Source of the DNA: Synchiropus splendidus
Taxonomy: Eukaryota; Chordata; Actinopteri; Syngnathiformes; Callionymidae
Assembly: GCF_027744825.2 (NCBI RefSeq)
Contig: NW_026527057.1
Coordinates: 620,001-684,000, forward strand
Direction of reading: 5' to 3'
Length of the DNA: 64,000 nt
Below are positions 1 to 10,710 of the stretch, one piece after another. The notes under the pieces were generated by a model. The model saw nothing but the letters and a program-made list of their open reading frames with translations. It did no database searches and was not told where the DNA came from. The translations under genes and the position numbers were made by a program. Position 1 is the first letter of the stretch; every line of letters starts with the position of its first letter.

Positions 1-130
1 GGTGGGTTTCGGAACGCCAAACATAAAAGTGTTGATAACTTTCGAAAAACACTTCAGACAGCTTAGATTTGATGTGCACCTACTAGAAAGACCCTTTCTG
101 CTATAGTGGGAGGTTAAAATTTCATGTTCT

Positions 131-138
131 GAAGCTTC
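131..138. other. GAAGCTTC palindrome with HindIII site, present in almost every monomer
   Basis: The 8-bp palindrome contains AAGCTT, so HindIII would cut the array into a 188-bp ladder. I saw the site lost in the monomers starting at 33079 and 34207 (GAAGCTACC), 33455 and 34583 (TTAGCTTCC) and 61470 (GAAGCATCC). A second site (AAAGCTTTT) is gained near the 3' end of the monomers starting at 47933, 59025 and 60154. The list was read by eye and may miss a few. Confidence 0.9.
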
Positions 139-139
139 C

Positions 140-178
140 CTGAAAAGTTATGGCACAATGCACAAAAACGCTTTTCAG
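140..178. repeat. 8-bp inverted repeat within the monomer
   Basis: CTGAAAAG at 140-147 is the exact reverse complement of CTTTTCAG at 171-178, with a 23-base spacer. The dyad recurs in nearly all monomers. CTTCAG at 52-57 and CTGAAG at 129-134 form a second, shorter pair. Short dyads are common in centromeric satellites and could allow cruciform or hairpin extrusion. Any function here is inference. Confidence 0.75.
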
Positions 179-564
179 CCTGAGATAAGGTGGGTTTCGG
201 AAAGCCAAACATAAAAGTGTTAATAACTTTGGAAAAACACTTCAGACAGTTTAGATTTCATGTGGAACTACTAGAAAGACCCTTTCTGCTATAGTGGGAG
301 GTTAAAATTTCATGTTCTGAAGCTTCCCTGAAAAGTTATGGCACAATGCGTAAAAACGCTTTTCAGCCTGAGATAAGGTGGGTTTCGGAACGCCAATCAT
401 AAAAGTGTTGATAACTTTGGAAAAACACTTCAGACAGTTTAGATTTGATGTGCAACTACTAGAAAGACCTTTTCTGCTATAGTGGGAGGTTAAAATTTCA
501 TGTTCTGAAGCTTTCCTGAAAAGTTATGGCACAATGCACAAAAACGCTTTTCAGCCTGAGATAA

Positions 565-751
565 GGTGGGTTTCGGAACGCCAAACATAAAAGTGTTGAT
601 AACTTTCGAAAAACACTTCAGACAGCTTAGATTTGATGTGCACCTACTAGAAAGACCCTTTCTGCTATAGTGGGAGGTTAAAATTTCATGTTCTGAAGCT
701 TCCCTGAAAAGTTATGGCACAATGCAAAAAAAGGTTATCAGCCTGAGATAA
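565..751 (+). repeat. 187-bp monomer class with AAGGTTATCA end
   Basis: In this A-type monomer the usual CACAAAAACGCTTTTCA end reads CAAAAAAAGGTTATCA and is one base short. The same variant occurs at 8832-9018, 17479-17665 and 21238-21424, always after or near a C monomer ending GAAGCTTTCC. These are clear segmental-copy markers. Confidence 0.9.
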
Positions 752-2067
752 GGTGGGTTTCGGAACGCCAAACATAAAAGTGTTGATAACTTTCGAAAAA
801 CACTTCAGACAGCTTAGATTTGATGTGCACCTACTAGAAAGACCCTTTCTGCTATAGTGGGAGGTTAAAATTTCATGTTCTGAAGCTTCCCTGAAAAGTT
901 ATGGCACAATGCACAAAAACGCTTTTCAGCCTGAGATAAGGTGGGTTTCGGAAAGCCAAACATAAAAGTGTTAATAAATTTGGAAAAACACTTCAGACAG
1001 TTTAGATTTCATGTGGAACTACTAGAAAGACCCTTTCTGCTATAGTGGGAGGTTAAAATTTCATGTTCTGAAGCTTCCCTGAAAAGTTATGGCACAATGC
1101 GTAAAAACGCTTTTCAGCCTGAGATAAGGTGGGTTTCGGAACGCCAATCATAAAAGTGTTGATAACTTTGGAAAAACACTTCAGACAGTTTAGATTTGAT
1201 GTGCAACTACTAGAAAGACCTTTTCTGCTATAGTGGGAGGTTAAAATTTCATGTTCTGAAGCTTCCCTGAAAAGTTATGGCACAATGCACAAAAACGCTT
1301 TTCAGCCTGAGATAAGGTGGGTTTCGGAACGCCAAACATAAAAGTGTTAATAACTTTGGAAAAACACTTCAGACAGTTTAGATTTGATGTGCAACTACTA
1401 GAAAGACCCTTTCTGCTATAGTGGGAGGTTAAAATTTCATGTTCTGAAGCTTCCCTGAAAAGTTATGGCACAATGCACAAAAACGCTTTTCAGCCTGAGA
1501 TAAGGTGGGTTTCGGAACGCCAAACATAAAAGTGTTAATAACTTTGGAAAAACACTTCAGACAGTTTAGATTTGATGTGCAACTACTAGAAAGACCCTTT
1601 CTGCTATAGTGGGAGGTTAAAATTTCATGTTCTGAAGCTTCCCTGACAAGTTATGGCACAATGCACAAAAACGCTTTTCAGCCTGAGATAAGGTGGGTTT
1701 CGGAACGCCAATCATAAAAGTGTTAATAACTTTGGAAAAACACTTCAGACAGTTTAGATTTGATGTGCAACTACTAGAAAGACCCTTTCTGCTATAGTGG
1801 GAGGTTAAAATTTCATGTTCTGAAGCTTCCCTGAAAAGTTATGGCACAATGCACAAAAACGCTTTTCAGCCTGAGATAAGGTGGGTTTCGGAACGCCAAA
1901 CATAAAAGTGTTGATAACTTTCGAAAAACACTTCAGAGAGCTTAGATTTGATGTGCACCTAAAAGAAAGACCCTTTCTGCTATAGTGGGAGGTTAAAATT
2001 TCATGTTCTGAAGCTTCCCTGAAAAGTTATGGCACAATGCGTAAAAACGCTTTTCAGCCTGAGATAA
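565..2067 (+). repeat. Block P, copy 1 (8 monomers)
   Basis: The ordered series is an A monomer ending AAGGTTATCA (187 bp), A, B', C with CCAATCAT, B, B with CTGACAAG, B with CCAATCAT, and A with GAGAGCTTAG and CACCTAAAAG. The same series with the same private variants recurs at 8832-10334 and 17479-18981, and its last four monomers recur at 14095-14846. Sharing of several private variants in order makes these segmental copies rather than chance. Confidence 0.9.
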
Positions 2068-4322
2068 GGTGGGTTTCGGAACGCCAAACATAAAAGTGTT
2101 GATAACTTTGGAAAAACACTTCAGACAGCTTAGATTTGATGTGCACCTACTAGAAAGACCCTTTCTGCTATAGTGGGAGGTTAAAATTTCATGTTCTGAA
2201 GCTTCCCTGAAAAGTTATGGCACAATGCACAAAAACGCTTTTCAGCCTGAGATAAGGTGGGTTTCGGAACGCCAAACATAAAAGTGTTGATAACTTTTGA
2301 AAAACACTTCAGACAGCTTAGATTTGATGTGCAACTACTAGAAAGACCCTTTCTGCTATAGTGGGAGGTTGAAATTTCATGTTCTGAAGCTTCCCTGAAA
2401 AGTTATGGCACAATGCACAAAAACGCTTTTCAGCCTGAGATAAGGTGGGTTTCGGAACGCCAAACATAAAAGTGTTGAGAACTTTCGAAAAACACTTCAG
2501 ACAGCTTAGATTTGATGTGCACCTACTAGAAAGACCCTTTCTGCTATAGTGGGAGGTTAAAATTTCATGTTCTGAAGCTTCACTGAAAAGTTATGGCACA
2601 ATGCACAAAAACGCTTTTCAGCCAGAGATAAGGTGGGTTTCGGAACGCCAAAACTAAAAGTGTTGATAACTTTCGAAAAACACTTCAGACAGCTTAGATT
2701 TGATGTGCACCTATTAGAAAGACCCTTTCTGCTATAGTGGGAGGTTAAAATTTCATGTTCTGAAGCTTCCCTGAAAAGTTATGGCACAATGCACAAAAAC
2801 GCTTTTCAGCCTGAGATAAGGAGGGTTTTGGAACGCCAAACATAAAAGTGTTAATAACTTTGGAAAAACACTTCAGACAGTTTAGATTTGATGTGCAACT
2901 ACTAGAAAGACCCTTACTGCTATAGTGGGAGGTTAAAATTTCATGTTCTGAAGCTTCCCTGAAAAGTTATGGCACAATGCAAAAAAACGCTTTTCAGCCT
3001 GAGATAAGGTGGGTTTCGGAACGCCAAACATAAAAGTGTTAATAACTTTGGAAAAACACTTCAGACAGTTTAGATTTGATGTGCAACTACTAGAAAGACC
3101 CTTTCTGCTATAGTGGGATGTTAAAATTTCATGTTCTGAAGCTTCCCTGAAAAGTTATGGCACAATGCGTAAAAACGCTTTTCAGCCTGAGATAAGGTGG
3201 GTTTCGGAACGCCAAACATAAAAGTGTTGATAACTTTGGAAAAACACTTCAGACAGTTTAGATTTGATGTGCAACTACTAGAAAGACTCTTTCTGCTATA
3301 GTGGGAGGTTAAAATTTCATGTTCTGAAGCTTCCCTGAAAAGTTATGGCACAATGCACAAAAACGCTTTTCAGCCTGAGATAAGGTGGGTTTCGGAACGC
3401 TAAACATAAAAGTGTTAATAACTTTGGAAAAACACTTCAGACAGTTTAGATTTGATGTGCAACTACTAGAAAGACCCTTTCTGCTATAGTGGGAGGTTAA
3501 AATTTCATGTTCTGAAGCTTCCCTGAAAAGTTATGGCACAATGCGTAAAATCGCTTTTCAGCCTGAGATAAGGTGGGTTTCGGAACGCCAAACATAAAAG
3601 TGTTGATAACTTTGGAAAAACACTTCAGACAGTTTAGATTTGATGTGCAACTACTAGAAAGACCCTTTCTGCTATAGTGGGAGGTTAAAATTTCATGTTC
3701 TGAAGCTTCCCTGAAAAGTTATGGCACAATGCACAAAAACGCTTTTCAGCCTGAGATAAGGTGGGTTTCGGAACGCCAAACATAAAAGTGTTGATAACTT
3801 TTGAAAAACACTTCAGACAGCTTAGATTTGATGTGCAACTACTAGAAAGACCCTTTCTGCTATAGTGGGAGGTTAAAATTTCATGTTCTGAAGCTTCCCT
3901 GAAAAGTTATGGCACAATGCACAAAAACCCTTTTCAGCCTGAGATAAGGTGGGTTTCCGAACGCCAAACTTAAAAGTGTTGATAACTTTGGAAAAACACT
4001 TCAGACAGTTTAGATTTGATTTGCAACTACTAGAAAGACCCTTTCTGCTATAGTGGGAGGTTAAAATTTCATGTTCTGAAGCTTCCCTGAAAAGTTATGG
4101 CACAATGCGTAAAAACGCTTTTCAGCCTTAGATAAGGTGGGTTTCGGAACGCCAAACATAAAAGTGTTAATAACTTTGGAAAAACACTTCAGACAGTTTA
4201 GATTTGATGTGCAACTACTAGAAAGACCCTTACTGCTATAGTGGGAGGTTAAAATTTCATGTTCTGAAGCTTCCCTGAAAAGTTATGGCACAATGCACAA
4301 AACGCTTTTCAGCCTGAGATAA
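2068..4322 (+). repeat. Block R, copy 1 (12 monomers)
   Basis: Marker monomers in order are: E (2068), D with GGTTGAAATTT (2256), A (2444), A with CCAAAACTAAAAG (2632), B with AGGAGGGTTTTGG (2820), B with GGGATGTT (3008), C with GACTCTTT (3196), B with CGCTAAAC and GTAAAATCGC (3384), C (3572), D (3760), C with AAACTTAAAAG and GATTTGCAAC (3948), and B of 187 bp (4136). The whole series recurs at 21801-24055 and part of it at 19358-21049. Confidence 0.88.
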
Positions 4323-7139
4323 GGTGGGTTTCGGAACGCCAAACATAAAAGTGTTAATAACTTTGGAAAAACACTTCAGACAGTTTAGATTTGATGTGCA
4401 ACTATTAGAAAGACCCTTTCTGCTATAGTGGGAGGTTAAAATTTCATGTTCTGAAGCTTCCCTGAAAAGTTATGGCACAATGCACAAAAACGCTTTTCAG
4501 CCTGAGATAAGGTGGGTTTCGGAACGCCAAACATAAAAGTGTTGATAACTTTTGAAAAACACTTCAGACAGCTTAGATTTGATGTGCAACTACTAGAAAG
4601 ACCCTTTCTGCTATAGTGGGAGGTTAAAATTTCATGTTCTGAAGCTTCCCTGAAAAGTTATGGCACAATGCACAAAAACCCTTTTCAGCCTGAGATAAGG
4701 TGGGTTTCCGAACGCCAAACTTAAAAGTGTTGATAACTTTGGAAAAACACTTCAGACAGTTTAGATTTGATTTGCAACTACTAGAAAGACCCTTTCTGCT
4801 ATAGTGGGAGGTTAAAATTTCATGTTCTGAAGCTTCCCTGAAAAGTTATGGCACAATGCGTAAAAACGCTTTTCAGCCTTAGATAAGGTGGGTTTCGGAA
4901 CGCCAAACATAAAAGTGTTAATAACTTTGGAAAAACACTTCAGACAGTTTAGATTTGATGTGCAACTACTAGAAAGACCCTTACTGCTATAGTGGGAGGT
5001 TAAAATTTCATGTTCTGAAGCTTCCCTGAAAAGTTATGGCACAATGCACAAAACGCTTTTCAGCCTGAGATAAGGTGGGTTTCGGAACGCCAAACATAAA
5101 AGTGTTAATAACTTTGGAAAAACACTTCAGACAGTTTAGATTTGATGTGCAACTATTAGAAAGACCCTTTCTGCTATAGTGGGAGGTTAAAATTTCATGT
5201 TCTGAAGCTTCCCTGAAAAGTTATGGCACAATGCACAAAAACGCTTTTCAGCCTGAGATAAGGTGGGTTTCGGAACGCCAAACATAAAAGTGTTGATAAC
5301 TTTCGAAAAACACTTCAGACAGCTTAGATTTGATGTGCACCTACTAGAAAGACCCTTTCTGCTATAGTGGGAGGTTAAAATTTCATGTTCTGAAGCTTCC
5401 CTGAAAAGTTATCGCACAATGCGTAAAAACGCTTTTCAGCCTGAGATAAGGTGGGTTTCGGAACGCCAAACATAAAAGTGTTGATAACTTTGGAAAAACA
5501 CTTCAGACAGTTTAGATTTGATGTGCAACTACTAGAAAGACCCTTTCTGCTATAGTGGGAGGTTAAAATTTCATGTTCTGAAGCTTCCCTGAAAAGTTAT
5601 GGCACAATGCACAAAAACGCTTTTCAGCCTGAGATAAGGTGGGTTTCGGAACGCCAAACATAAAAGTGTTGATAACTTTTGAAAAACACTTCAGACAGCT
5701 TAGATTTGATGTGCAACTACTAGAAAGACCCTTTCTGCTATAGTGGGAGGTTAAAATTTCATGTTCTGAAGCTTCCCTGAAAAGTTATGGCACAATGCAC
5801 AAAAACCCTTTTCAGCCTGAGATAAGGTGGGTTTCCGAACGCCAAACTTAAAAGTGTTGATAACTTTGGAAAAACACTTCAGACAGTTTAGATTTGATTT
5901 GCAACTACTAGAAAGACCCTTTCTGCTATAGTGGGAGGTTAAAATTTCATGTTCTGAAGCTTCCCTGAAAAGTTATGGCACAATGCGTAAAAACGCTTTT
6001 CAGCCTTAGATAAGGTGGGTTTCGGAACGCCAAACATAAAAGTGTTAATAACTTTGGAAAAACACTTCAGACAGTTTAGATTTGATGTGCAACTACTAGA
6101 AAGACCCTTACTGCTATAGTGGGAGGTTAAAATTTCATGTTCTGAAGCTTCCCTGAAAAGTTATGGCACAATGCACAAAACGCTTTTCAGCCTGAGATAA
6201 GGTGGGTTTCGGAACGCCAAACATAAAAGTGTTAATAACTTTGGAAAAACACTTCAGACAGTTTAGATTTGATGTGCAACTATTAGAAAGACCCTTTCTG
6301 CTATAGTGGGAGGTTAAAATTTCATATTCTGAAGCTTCCCTGAAAAGTTATGGCACAATGCACAAAAACGCTTTTCAGCCTGAGATAAGGTGGGTTTCGG
6401 AACGCCAAACATAAAAGTGTTGATAACTTTTGAAAAACACTTCAGACAGCTTAGATTTGATGTGCAACTACTAGAAAGACCCTTTCTGCTATAGTGGGAG
6501 GTTAAAATTTCATGTTCTGAAGCTTCCCTGAAAAGTTATGGCACAATGCACAAAAACCCTTTTCAGCCTGAGATAAGGTGGGTTTCCGAACGCCAAACTT
6601 AAAAGTGTTGATAACTTTGGAAAAACACTTCAGACAGTTTAGATTTGATTTGCAACTACTAGAAAGACCCTTTCTGCTATAGTGGGAGGTTAAAATTTCA
6701 TGTTCTGAAGCTTCCCTGAAAAGTTATGGCACAATGCGTAAAAACGCTTTTCAGCCTTAGATAAGGTGGGTTTCGGAACGCCAAACATAAAAGTGTTAAT
6801 AACTTTGGAAAAACACTTCAGACAGTTTAGATTTGATGTGCAACTACTAGAAAGACCCTTACTGCTATAGTGGGAGGTTAAAATTTCATGTTCTGAAGCT
6901 TCCCTGAAAAGTTATGGCACAATGCACAAAACGCTTTTCAGCCTGAGATAAGGTGGGTTTCGGAACGCCAAACATAAAAGTGTTAATAACTTTGGAAAAA
7001 CACTTCAGACAGCTTAGATTTGATGTGCACCTACTAGAAAGACCCTTTCTGCTATAGTGGGAGGTTAAAATTTCATGTTCTGAAGCTTCCCTGAAAAGTT
7101 ATGGCACAATGCACAAAAACGCTTTTCAGCCTGAGATAA
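3760..7139 (+). repeat. D-C-B-B tetramer higher-order repeat (751 bp), four units with an A-C insertion
   Basis: Units lie at 3760-4510, 4511-5261, 5638-6388 and 6389-7139. Each is D ending ACAAAAACCCTT, C with TTTCCGAACG and GATTTGCAAC, B with CTTACTGC and a 1-base deletion (187 bp), then B with CAACTATTAG. An extra A-C pair (5262-5637) separates units two and three. The last monomer of the fourth unit (6952-7139) has B marks at site 34 and A marks at sites 62 and 79. It is a hybrid joining this array to the next block. Confidence 0.92.
4136..4322 (+). repeat. 187-bp monomer class with CACAAAACGC
   Basis: One A is missing from the A5 tract near position 164. The same deletion is present in the monomers at 4887-5073, 6014-6200, 6765-6951, 23869-24055 and 26312-26498. 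All six are B monomers preceded by CAGCCTTAGATAAGG, which suggests one deletion event that was then copied. Confidence 0.9.
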
Positions 7140-10100
7140 GGTGGGTTTCGGAACCCCAAACATAAAAGTGTTGATAACTTTCGAAAAACACTTCAGACAG
7201 CTTAGATTTGATGTGCACCTACTAGAAAGACCCTTTCTGCTATAGTGGGAGGTTAAAATTTCATGTTCTGAAGCTTCCCTGAAAAGTTATGGCACAATGC
7301 ACAAAAACGCTTTTCAGCCTGAGATAAGGTGGGTTTCGGAACGCCAAACATAAAAGTGTTGATAACTTTTGAAAAACACTTCAGACAGCTTAGATTTGAT
7401 GTGCAACTACTAGAAAGACCCTTTCTGCTATAGTGGGAGGTTAAATTTTCATGTTCTGAAGCTTCCCTGAAAAGTTATGGCACAATGCACAAAAACGCTT
7501 TTCAGCCTGAGATAAGGTGGGTTTCGGTACGCCAAACATAAAAGTGTTGATAACTTTGGAAAAACACTTCAGACAGCTTAGATTTGATGTGCAACTACTA
7601 GAAAGACCCTTTCTGCTATAGTGGGAGGTTAAAATTTCATGTTCTGAAGCTTCCCTGAAAAGTTATGGCACAATGCACAAAAACGCTTTTCAGCCTGAGA
7701 TAAGGTGGGTTTCGGAACACCAAACATAAAAGTGTTGATAACTTTTGAAAAACACTTCAGACAGCTTAGATTTGATGTGCAACTACTAGAAAGACCCTTT
7801 CTGCTATAGTGGGAGGTTAAAATTTCATGTTCTGAAGCTTCCCTGAAAAGTTATGGCACAATGCACAAAAACGCTTTTCAGCCTGAGATAAGGTGGGTTT
7901 CGGAACGCCAAACATAAAAGTGTTGATAACTTTCGAAAAACACTTCAGACAGCTTAGATTTGATGTGCACCTACTAGAAAGACCCTTTCTGCTATAGTGG
8001 GAGGTTAAAATTTCATGTTCTGAAGCTTCCCTGAAAAGTTATGGTACAATGCGTAAAAACGCTTTTCAGATTGAGATAAGGTGGGTTTCGGAACGCCAAA
8101 CATAAAAGTGTTGATAACTTTGGAAAAACACATCAGACAGTTTAGATTTGATGTGCAACTACTAGAAAGACCCTTTCTGCTATAGCGGGAGGTTAAAATT
8201 TCATGTTCTGAAGCTTCCCTGAAAAGTTATGGCACAATGCACAAAAACGCTTTTCAGCCTGAGATAAGGTGGGTTTCGGTACGCCAAACATAAAAGTGTT
8301 GATAACTTTGGAAAAACACTTCAGACAGCTTAGATTTGATGTGAACCTACTAGAAAGACCCTTTCTGCTATAGTGGGAGGTTAAAATTTCATGTTCTGAA
8401 GCTTCCCTGAAAAGTTATGGCACAATGCACAAAAACGCTTTTCAGCCTGAGATAAGGTGGGTTTCGGAACACCAAACATAAAAGTGTTGATAACTTTCGA
8501 AAAACACTTCAGACAGCTTAGATTTGATGTGCACCTACTAGAAAGACCCTTTCTGCTATAGTTGGAGGTTAAAATTTCATGTTCTGAAGCTTCCCTGAAA
8601 AGTTATGGCACAATGCGTAAAAACGCTTTTCAGCCTGAGATAAGGTGGGTTTCGGAACGCCAAACATAAAAGTGTTGATAACTTTGGAAAAACACTTCAG
8701 ACAGTTTAGATTTGATGTGCAACTACTAGAAAGACCCTTTCTGCTATAGTGGGAGGTTAAAATTTCATGTTCTGAAGCTTTCCTGAAAAGTTATGGCACA
8801 ATGCACAAAAACGCTTTTCAGCCTGAGATAAGGTGGGTTTCGGAACGCCAAACATAAAAGTGTTGATAACTTTCGAAAAACACTTCAGACAGCTTAGATT
8901 TGATGTGCACCTACTAGAAAGACCCTTTCTGCTATAGTGGGAGGTTAAAATTTCATGTTCTGAAGCTTCCCTGAAAAGTTATGGCACAATGCAAAAAAAG
9001 GTTATCAGCCTGAGATAAGGTGGGTTTCGGAACGCCAAACATAAAAGTGTTGATAACTTTCGAAAAACACGTCAGACAGCTTAGATTTGATGTGCACCTA
9101 CTAGAAAGACCCTTTCTGCTATAGTGGGAGGTTAAAATTTCATGTTCTGAAGCTTCCCTGAAAAGTTATGGCACAATGCACAAAAACGCTTTTCAGCCTG
9201 AGATAAGGTGGGTTTCGGAAAGCCAAACATAAAAGTGTTAATAACTTTGGAAAAACACTTCAGACAGTTTAGATTTCATGTGGAACTACTAGAAAGACCC
9301 TTTCTGCTATAGTGGGAGGTTAAAATTTCATGTTCTGAAGCTTCCCTGAAAAGTTATGGCACAATGCGTAAAAACGCTTTTCAGCCTGAGATAAGGTGGG
9401 TTTCGGAACGCCAATCATAAAAGTGTTGATAACTTTGGAAAAACACTTCAGACAGTTTAGATTTGATGTGCAACTACTAGAAAGACCTTTTCTGCTATAG
9501 TGGGAGGTTAAAATTTCATGTTCTGAAGCTTCCCTGAAAAGTTATGGCACAATACACAAAAACGCTTTTCAGCCTGAGATAAGGTGGGTTTCGGAACGCC
9601 AAACATAAAAGTGTTAATAACTTTGGAAAAACACTTCAGACAGTTTAGATTTGATGTGCAACTACTAGAAAGACCCTTTCTGCTATAGTGGGAGGTTAAA
9701 ATTTCATGTTCTGAAGCTTCCCTGAAAAGTTATGGCACAATGCACAAAAACGCTTTTCAGCCTGAGATAAGGTGGGTTTCGGAACGCCAAACATAAAAGT
9801 GTTAATAACTTTGGAAAAACACTTCAGACAGTTTAGATTTGATGTGCAACTACTAGAAAGACCCTTTCTGCTATAGTGGGAGGTTAAAATTTCATGTTCT
9901 GAAGCTTCCCTGACAAGTTATGGCACAATGCACAAAAACGCTTTTCAGCCTGAGATAAGGTGGGTTTCGGAACGCCAATCATAAAAGTGTTAATAACTTT
10001 GGAAAAACACTTCAGACAGTTTAGATTTGATGTGCAACTACTAGAAAGACCCTTTCTGCTATAGTGGGAGGTTAAAATTTCATGTTCTGAAGCTTCCCTG

Positions 10101-10710
10101 AAAAGTTATGGCACAATGCACAAAAACGCTTTTCAGCCTGAGATAAGGTGGGTTTCGGAACGCCAAACATAAAAGTGTTGATAACTTTCGAAAAACACTT
10201 CAGAGAGCTTAGATTTGATGTGCACCTAAAAGAAAGACCCTTTCTGCTATAGTGGGAGGTTAAAATTTCATGTTCTGAAGCTTCCCTGAAAAGTTATGGC
10301 ACAATGCGTAAAAACGCTTTTCAGCCTGAGATAAGGTGGGTTTCGGAACGCCAAACATAAAAGTGTTGATAACTTTCGAAAAACACTTCAGACAGTTTAG
10401 ATTTGATGTGCAACTACTAGAAAGACCCTTTCTGCTATAGTGGGAGGTTAAAATTTCATGTTCTGAAGCTTCCCTGAAAAGTTATGGCACAATGCACAAA
10501 AACGCTTTTCAGCCTGAGATAAGGTGGGTTTCGGAACGCCAAACATAAAAGTGTTGATAACTTTCGAAAAACACTTCAGACAGCTTAGATTTGATGTGCA
10601 CCTACTAGAAAGACCCTTTCTGCTATAGTGGGAGGTAAAAATTTCATGTTCTGAAGCTTCCCTGAAAAGTTATGGCACAATGCGTAAAAACGCTTTTCAG
10701 CCTGAGATAA
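7140..10710 (+). repeat. Block U, copy 1 (19 monomers)
   Basis: It starts with the A monomer marked GGAACCCC and continues through GGTTAAATTTTC (7328), GGTACGCC (7516, 8268), CACATCAG with AGCGGGAGG (8080), GTGAACCTAC (8268), AGTTGGAGG (8456) and GAAGCTTTCC (8644). It then contains block P, a hybrid monomer (10335) and an A monomer with GGTAAAAATTT (10523). The same order recurs at 15787-19357 with an 8647-bp offset. Confidence 0.9.
8832..10334 (+). repeat. Block P, copy 2
   Basis: It repeats 565-2067 at an offset of 8267 bp, with the same order of marked monomers, including the 187-bp AAGGTTATCA monomer at 8832-9018. Small differences include CACGTCAG near 9070 and AATACAC near 9552. It lies inside the larger duplicated block 7140-10710. 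Confidence 0.9.

Larger units (their letters stand above)
1..188 (+). repeat. Reference monomer, subfamily A
   Basis: This first complete copy is used as the coordinate frame for positions inside a monomer. Diagnostic sites are 34 (G here, A in B monomers), 43 (C here, G in B/C, T in D), 62 (C here, T in B/C), 79 (C here, A in B/C/D) and 162-163 (AC here, GT in many A monomers). A-tracts lie at 25-28, 45-49, 116-119, 143-146 and 164-168. TTTCGAAA, a perfect 8-bp palindrome, spans 40-47 and is found only in monomers with C at site 43. The segment from about 100 to 160 is the most conserved between copies. Most subfamily differences fall between 10 and 80. Confidence 0.9.
1..1315 (+). repeat. 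Local duplication of an A-B'-C trimer (751-bp offset)
   Basis: Monomers at 1, 189 and 377 match those at 752, 940 and 1128. B' is a B variant marked by GGAAAGCC and TTTCATGTGGAAC; the C copies are marked by CCAATCAT and GACCTTTTCTG. The first C monomer (377-564) carries these 5' marks but ends with GAAGCTTTCC. That ending belongs to the C monomer normally placed before the AAGGTTATCA monomer (8644, 17291, 21050). The switch lies between about 467 and 515, so this is a crossover-hybrid monomer. Confidence 0.85.

Noticed and set aside
41..58. CENP-B box-like match at TTTCGAAAAACACTTC in A monomers
   Set aside because: It fits TTCG and the central A of the canonical motif, but the CGGG end reads CTTC. 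The other subfamilies have also lost the TTCG, so it is not a credible CENP-B site.
100..106. CTATAGT as a promoter TATA element
   Set aside because: A short AT-rich string present in almost every monomer, with no associated transcript features. Calling hundreds of promoters would be unsupported.
1..188. Human alpha satellite or another well-known mammalian satellite
   Set aside because: The period is 188 bp, not 171, and I recognise no alpha-satellite segment. No named family can be assigned from memory.
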